Source: Caldifarciminota bacterium (GTDB taxonomy: Bacteria > Hydrothermota > Hydrothermia > LBFQ01 > DSFT01). Taken from it: DNA of 8,642 nt. The stretch is taken from NCBI GenBank assembly GCA_015494735.1, contig WGAQ01000096.1, positions 1 through 8,642 on the forward strand, in the 5' to 3' direction. Both the position numbers and the translations under genes were made by a program. Shown here in pieces: positions 5,427-8,642 of this stretch. The notes below the pieces were generated by a model. The model was not told the origin of the DNA, ran no database searches, and saw only the letters and a list, made by a program, of their open reading frames with translations. The stretch's first letter is position 1, and each line of letters opens with the position of its first letter.

Positions 5427-5518
5427 GGCTTTTATTCCCGGGTCATTCCGGTCCCTCACATCGGTCCCCTTTGACCCTCCCGAAATCGGAAATCAAGGAG
5501 GTGATTTATGCCCTTTAA
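5405..5518 (+). CDS. Possible leaderless leader peptide upstream of tnaA
   Basis: A GTG sits exactly 6 nt after the TAAACT core, the same spacing as the nuoF ATG, and opens a 37-codon frame that ends at TAA 5516-5518, overlapping the first codons of tnaA. The peptide has one tryptophan, at position 8 in GPW, and six prolines. Known tnaC leaders of enterobacteria also carry one essential tryptophan, but the spacing to a terminal proline seen in TnaC is absent, so this is not a TnaC homologue. Translation would cross the tnaA ribosome site and could influence it. The frame may be accidental: any purine at +1 would satisfy the promoter. Confidence 0.25.
   Translation: MKSEQGPWLLFPGHSGPSHRSPLTLPKSEIKEVIYAL
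5440..5477 (+). promoter_or_regulatory. tnaA leader with GGTCCC repeats and competing stems
   Basis: GGTCCC occurs at 5450-5455 and 5463-5468. GGGTCA (5440-5445) can pair with TGACCC (5472-5477). AGGGACC at 5418-5424 can pair instead with GGTCCCT at 5450-5456. These two stems cross each other, so they would be alternatives or a pseudoknot. A smaller CCGA-AA-TCGG (5480-5489) lies just before the Shine-Dalgarno site. The layout resembles an attenuator or ligand-sensing leader, but it matches no riboswitch class known to me. Confidence 0.4.
5495..5503 (+). promoter_or_regulatory. Near-perfect Shine-Dalgarno site of tnaA
   Basis: AAGGAGGTG, continuing as AT, is close to the full complement of the 16S rRNA 3' end. 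The GGAGG core ends 6 nt before the ATG at 5508 and fixes the tnaA start. Confidence 0.9.
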
Positions 5519-6863
5519 TCTCGATTTCGAGCCCTACAGGATAAAAGTGGTGGAGTGGATTAACATTACCACGAGGGATGAGAGGCTCAGGTTGATAGAG
5601 GATGCCCATTACAACGTCTTCTATCTCAAATCGAAGGACATCATCATAGACCTGCTCACGGACAGCGGCACGGGAGCCCTGAGCGATGTTCAGGTGGGCC
5701 ACATGGCCATGGGGGATGAAAGTTATGCGGGAGCCCGAAGCTGGGACAGGTTCTACGAATCCGCCCGACGATACACGACGAAGGAGCACATAATCCCCGT
5801 GCATCAGGGAAGGGGTGCGGAAAGGCTGATTGCAGAGGCCCTATTGAAGGAAGGGGATGTGGTGGTTTCCAACACCCTGTTCGACACGACGATGGGCAAT
5901 TTCCAGTATAAGGGCGTACACTTCATGAATCTGCCCGACCCATCCGATTACAACTTCAGGGGGAACATAGACCTTCAGAAGCTCGAAGAAGTGCTCAGGA
6001 GAGAGGCAGAAAGGGTGAAGCTCATCGTCATGACCATAACCAACAACTCCGGTGGAGGGCAGCCCGTATCCCTGAAGAATCTGAAGGCCGTGAGGGAGCT
6101 GGCAGACAAATACGGCGTCCTCCTCATGATAGATGCGTGCAGGGTTTCGGAGAATTCCTTCTTCGTCAAGCACAGGGACCCGGACTACAGGGACAGAAGC
6201 ATACTGGAGATTGTCAACGAAACCCTATCCATGGCGGATTTAATCACATTCAGCGCCAAGAAGGATGGTCTGAACAATATCGGGGGGTTCATAGCGACGG
6301 ACGATGAACAACTGGCTCTGAAACTGAAGACCCTGGGTGTTCTGTTCGAGGGATTCCCCACCTACGGCGGCATGGCGGGGAGGGACATGGAGGCCATAGC
6401 GGTGGGGCTCATGGAGAGCACGAGGGAGGACTATCTGGCCCACAGGACAGGTCAGGTGAGGTTCCTGAACGATTTACTGGACGATATGGGCATCCCCGTG
6501 CTGAAGCCGGCAGGAGGCCATGCCGTGTACATTCTGGTGGATCAGCTGCTTCCCCACATACCTCCGGAGGAGTTCCCCGGCCAGAGTCTGGTGGTGGCCC
6601 TGTACGTCTTCGGCGGTGTGAGGGGCGTGGAGATAGGGAAACTCATGTTCCCGGATGCACAGCACAACATGGTACGCCTTGCCATTCCCCGCAGGACCTA
6701 CACGGAAAGCCACCTGAGATACGTGGCAGAGACATTCGAAGAGATAAAGGAGAAGGCCGATTGCATAAGGGGGATGCGCATAACGTACGAGCCGGAATAC
6801 CTGCGGCACTTTCTGGCCCACCTAAAGCCGCTTGATGACTGGGTAAAGAGATGCTCTGGATAG
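5508..6863 (+). CDS. tnaA: Tryptophanase (tryptophan indole-lyase)
   Basis: This 451-aa PLP enzyme of the beta-eliminating lyase family cleaves L-tryptophan to indole, pyruvate and ammonia in the cytoplasm. The opening (EPYRIKVVE, then IDLLTDSGTGALSD at 47-60) is family-typical. PLP residues are Y73 (DESYAG), Q100-G101-R102, D209 and R212 in IDACR, the Schiff-base lysine K252 in SAKKD, and R390 in RLAIPRR for the substrate carboxylate. The close relative tyrosine phenol-lyase differs at known positions. Here D126 (FDTT), I376 (VEIG, where the phenol-lyase has Arg) and H434 (LRHF, where the phenol-lyase has Phe) are all of the tryptophanase type. N257 in NNIGG resembles the phenol-lyase potassium site. 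The protein lacks about ten residues between VEIG and RLAIPRR, making it shorter than E. coli TnaA (471 aa). It leads an operon with a secreted lamin-tail protein and an ankyrin protein, behind an elaborate leader that suggests regulation. Confidence 0.9.
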   Translation: MPFNLDFEPYRIKVVEWINITTRDERLRLIEDAHYNVFYLKSKDIIIDLLTDSGTGALSDVQVGHMAMGDESYAGARSWDRFYESARRYTTKEHIIPVHQGRGAERLIAEALLKEGDVVVSNTLFDTTMGNFQYKGVHFMNLPDPSDYNFRGNIDLQKLEEVLRREAERVKLIVMTITNNSGGGQPVSLKNLKAVRELADKYGVLLMIDACRVSENSFFVKHRDPDYRDRSILEIVNETLSMADLITFSAKKDGLNNIGGFIATDDEQLALKLKTLGVLFEGFPTYGGMAGRDMEAIAVGLMESTREDYLAHRTGQVRFLNDLLDDMGIPVLKPAGGHAVYILVDQLLPHIPPEEFPGQSLVVALYVFGGVRGVEIGKLMFPDAQHNMVRLAIPRRTYTESHLRYVAETFEEIKEKADCIRGMRITYEPEYLRHFLAHLKPLDDWVKRCSG

Positions 6864-8266
6864 CCCTGTCCCTCATATTCAACGAGGTCATGAATAACCC
6901 TTCCGATGGCTCATGCGGTGAATTCATCGAATTGTACAACGGGGGAAGCGATACAATCAGCCTCGCGGGTATGGGTATAACGGATGGGGAGGACTTCGAC
7001 CTGATAACCACCCTCTCCAACCCCCCATTCGGCCTGACTTCCACATACTCAATTCCACCGGGGCAACTGGTCCTCATCATGGACCCCGATTACTTCGACG
7101 CGTGCACCGTGGAGTATCCCCTCGTGGGGAATGTACTCATCGTGGACGATGCATCCATAGGAAACGGCCTCTCCCTCACCGACAGCATATACCTCATCGC
7201 CCCATCCGGGGACACCGTGGCCCGATTCGAAAAGCCCATCCCCTCCGTCCCCTCCTCCCGCTCCCTGGAGCGCCTGAATTACTCCACCGATGTATGGGGC
7301 ATATCGGAAGTCGATGGCGGGACTCCTGGCAGAGTCAACAGCATATACTCCCCCTCCCCCATCACAATCGACAGCGTTTATTTGATGGATTCGAACCTCG
7401 TCATAAGATTGAGGAATCTATCCGACAGCACCATCGAGACGCAGGCCACCGTAATGGCAGCCGAGACCCTCACCATACCCATCACCCTCCCGCCCCTGGA
7501 TACGACCAGCATCCTCATCGAATCTCCCATCCTGAGCTTCCGGACCACACTGATGGTGGATTCCTTACGGGAATCCCTCCACATTCCGACAACCTACCCC
7601 CTCCTCATCATAAACGAAATCCAGTACGATGAAAATCCCGAATGGATAGAGCTCTACAACGGGAGCAGGGACACCATAGACCTGTCCAGATTCTACGTGC
7701 GGGATATGGCCGGGAATGTGATGTGGCTCTCCGGATTGCTTCCACCCGACACCTTTGCCGTGTTCTCCGCCAGCGAATATCCGGACTTACCTTCCCTGAA
7801 CGACAACTACGAATCCCTCACCCTCAGGAGTAAATGGGGCCTCCTGTTCGATACCCTGTACTATTCATCCTCCTATGGAGGAGAGGGCCCATATACTCTG
7901 GAGAAGATAAACCCGGGCCTCCCAGGAATGGAAAGGTCTTCCTGGAGTGGCTCCCTGATTGCGGGGGGAACTCCGTGGAGGAAGAACAGCATCTTCCTGA
8001 ATGCGGGGAAGCTGGAGGGGGAGGTATATCTGGAGCCCAGGTACCCTGCAGGGGGCCAGGATGTCATACTGACCTACAATCTTCCTGCTTCCGCATCCCC
8101 TGTAAGGATATACCTCTTCGACGATATGGGAAGGCAAATCCTTCAGATGGATGGTCCGGCAGGTCGGGGAATAGTGAGGTTCCGGGCTCCCGCTCGAAAA
8201 GGGATATACATCATTCTCCTGAAGACAGATGGATGGAGGAGGAAGGAATGGATAAGGGTGCGTTAG
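6851..8266 (+). CDS. Secreted lamin-tail-domain protein with T9SS-like C-terminal tail
   Basis: This is a 471-aa protein, predicted to be exported. It has two lamin-tail-like (LTD) beta-sandwich domains. The first covers about residues 9-155 and opens with IFNEVMNNP and EFIELYNGGSDTI. The second covers about 252-380 and opens with IINEIQYDENPEWIELYN. Each closes with a GGTP motif before an Asn-Ser (GGTPGRVNS, GGTPWRKNS). Residues about 395-471 look like a Por/type IX sorting domain: VILTYNLP, VRIYLFDDMGRQI, KGIYIILLKTDG and a basic end (RRKEWIRVR). The N-terminus is odd. The first LTD strand begins about residue 9, leaving only MLWIALSL as hydrophobic leader, with no basic n-region. An in-frame stop at 6836-6838 rules out a longer start, apart from a CTG at 6839. 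The start overlaps tnaA by 13 nt and no good ribosome site is seen, so coupled reinitiation is likely. Function is unknown: adhesive or surface-structural. Confidence 0.82.
   Translation: MLWIALSLIFNEVMNNPSDGSCGEFIELYNGGSDTISLAGMGITDGEDFDLITTLSNPPFGLTSTYSIPPGQLVLIMDPDYFDACTVEYPLVGNVLIVDDASIGNGLSLTDSIYLIAPSGDTVARFEKPIPSVPSSRSLERLNYSTDVWGISEVDGGTPGRVNSIYSPSPITIDSVYLMDSNLVIRLRNLSDSTIETQATVMAAETLTIPITLPPLDTTSILIESPILSFRTTLMVDSLRESLHIPTTYPLLIINEIQYDENPEWIELYNGSRDTIDLSRFYVRDMAGNVMWLSGLLPPDTFAVFSASEYPDLPSLNDNYESLTLRSKWGLLFDTLYYSSSYGGEGPYTLEKINPGLPGMERSSWSGSLIAGGTPWRKNSIFLNAGKLEGEVYLEPRYPAGGQDVILTYNLPASASPVRIYLFDDMGRQILQMDGPAGRGIVRFRAPARKGIYIILLKTDGWRRKEWIRVR
8237..8242 (+). promoter_or_regulatory. 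Shine-Dalgarno site for the ankyrin gene
   Basis: AGGAGG within a purine-rich run (GGAGGAGGAAGGA) ends 5 nt before the ATG at 8248. It lies inside the C-terminal codons of the preceding gene and supports the overlapping start. Confidence 0.7.
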
Positions 8267-8642
8267 AGCTCCAGGATATACTGGAGTACTCCTCCCCTGA
8301 CCCGCGCCACCTGAGAAAAGTCGAAGAATTACTGAAGCATGGGGTCTCACCCGACGCCATACTGAACGAATTCATCTATATTAAAATCACCACTAAAATC
8401 ACCCTGTTTTCTCTCGCTGTAAAGAGATTGGTCCGGGCCATATACCAGAAAAACCTCCAGGAAATAGACTTCTTCGACAGGGTATTGAACCTCATGCTAC
8501 TGCACGGAGCCACGGGAAATGGTGGAGACACCCCGGCCCTTTACCATCCCGTGAAGTTCGGATATACATTCCTCGTGCGCAGGATTTGCCGTGCAGGGGC
8601 AGACCCATCTGCAACCGTGGAAACGGAGAATGGCCCCTACCC
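8248..8642 (+). CDS. Ankyrin-repeat protein, partial (runs off right edge)
   Basis: An open frame of 131 complete codons begins at ATG 8248 and is still open at the window end, so the protein is truncated by the window, not by mutation. The clearest repeat is residues 94-126: DTPALYHPVKFGYTFLVRR followed by ICRAGADP fits the ankyrin pattern TPL-x-x-A-x-x-G-x-x-x-x-V-x-x-L-L-x-x-GADP. Earlier parts fit weaker repeats: HLRKVEELLKHGVSPDAIL (about 21-39) and TLFSLAVKR to LLHGAT (about 52-88). No signal peptide is present, so it is probably cytoplasmic and a protein-binding scaffold. It overlaps the lamin-tail gene by 19 nt, has a good Shine-Dalgarno site and is the third gene of the tryptophanase operon. 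Partners are unknown. Confidence 0.8.
   Translation, partial: MDKGALELQDILEYSSPDPRHLRKVEELLKHGVSPDAILNEFIYIKITTKITLFSLAVKRLVRAIYQKNLQEIDFFDRVLNLMLLHGATGNGGDTPALYHPVKFGYTFLVRRICRAGADPSATVETENGPY

Noticed and set aside
5508..6863. Tyrosine phenol-lyase as the identity of the PLP lyase
   Set aside because: The positions that distinguish the two enzymes (D126, I376, H434) are of the tryptophanase type. Kept only as a minor alternative.

Overview
The window looks like thermophile-style bacterial chromosome: coding sequence rich in AGG/AGA and ATA codons, Glu/Lys/Arg-rich proteins and tightly packed genes. It is bacterial rather than archaeal. Internal genes carry near-perfect Shine-Dalgarno sequences (AAGGAGGTG), and the AT-rich boxes sit only 6-11 nt before start codons, where a bacterial -10 for a leaderless mRNA would be, not about 25 nt before a start site as an archaeal TATA box would be. 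One protein ends in a Por/type IX-like C-terminal sorting domain. That points, as inference only, to an FCB-type or WOR-3/Stahlbacteria/Hydrothermota-like candidate lineage.

Layout, left to right. (1) 1-510 is AT-rich with no supported gene; it holds a 15-bp palindrome, a 10-bp direct repeat and possibly decayed coding sequence. (2) 533-1789 (-) is a stand-alone NuoF-type NADH-binding flavo-iron-sulfur subunit, closed by a strong intrinsic terminator. (3) Divergent from it, 1874-2758 (+) encodes an acidic protein with a C-terminal domain that looks like the Roadblock/LC7 fold. (4) Convergent to that, 2773-3855 (-) is an M24B Xaa-Pro peptidase. (5) Divergent again, 3952-4812 (+) is a DUF4388/PATAN-like protein, overlapped by 4799-5383 (+), a CYTH-domain protein. 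(6) 5384-5507 is a repeat-rich leader in front of 5508-6863 (+), a tryptophanase. (7) Overlapping its end is a lamin-tail-domain secreted protein (6851-8266, +), overlapped in turn by the start of an ankyrin-repeat protein that runs off the right edge (8248-8642, +).

The most striking feature is a shared promoter design. Four of five transcription units begin with TTTAAACT or TATAAT placed 6-7 nt before an ATG or GTG, which predicts leaderless mRNAs for the first genes, while downstream genes use strong Shine-Dalgarno sites or overlapping starts. The tryptophanase unit breaks the pattern. Its promoter box is flanked by two copies of the palindrome AGGGWCCCT and followed by a roughly 100-nt leader with mutually exclusive stems and a possible leaderless 37-codon ORF. 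This region is the best candidate here for undescribed regulation.

Functionally the window mixes redox (NADH oxidation), peptide and amino acid catabolism (Xaa-Pro peptidase, tryptophanase), a possible small-GTPase-associated scaffold pair (Roadblock-like plus DUF4388), a phosphate/nucleotide-binding CYTH enzyme, and a cell-surface/exported protein in the tryptophanase operon. No RNA genes, CRISPR arrays, insertion sequences or transposases were seen.
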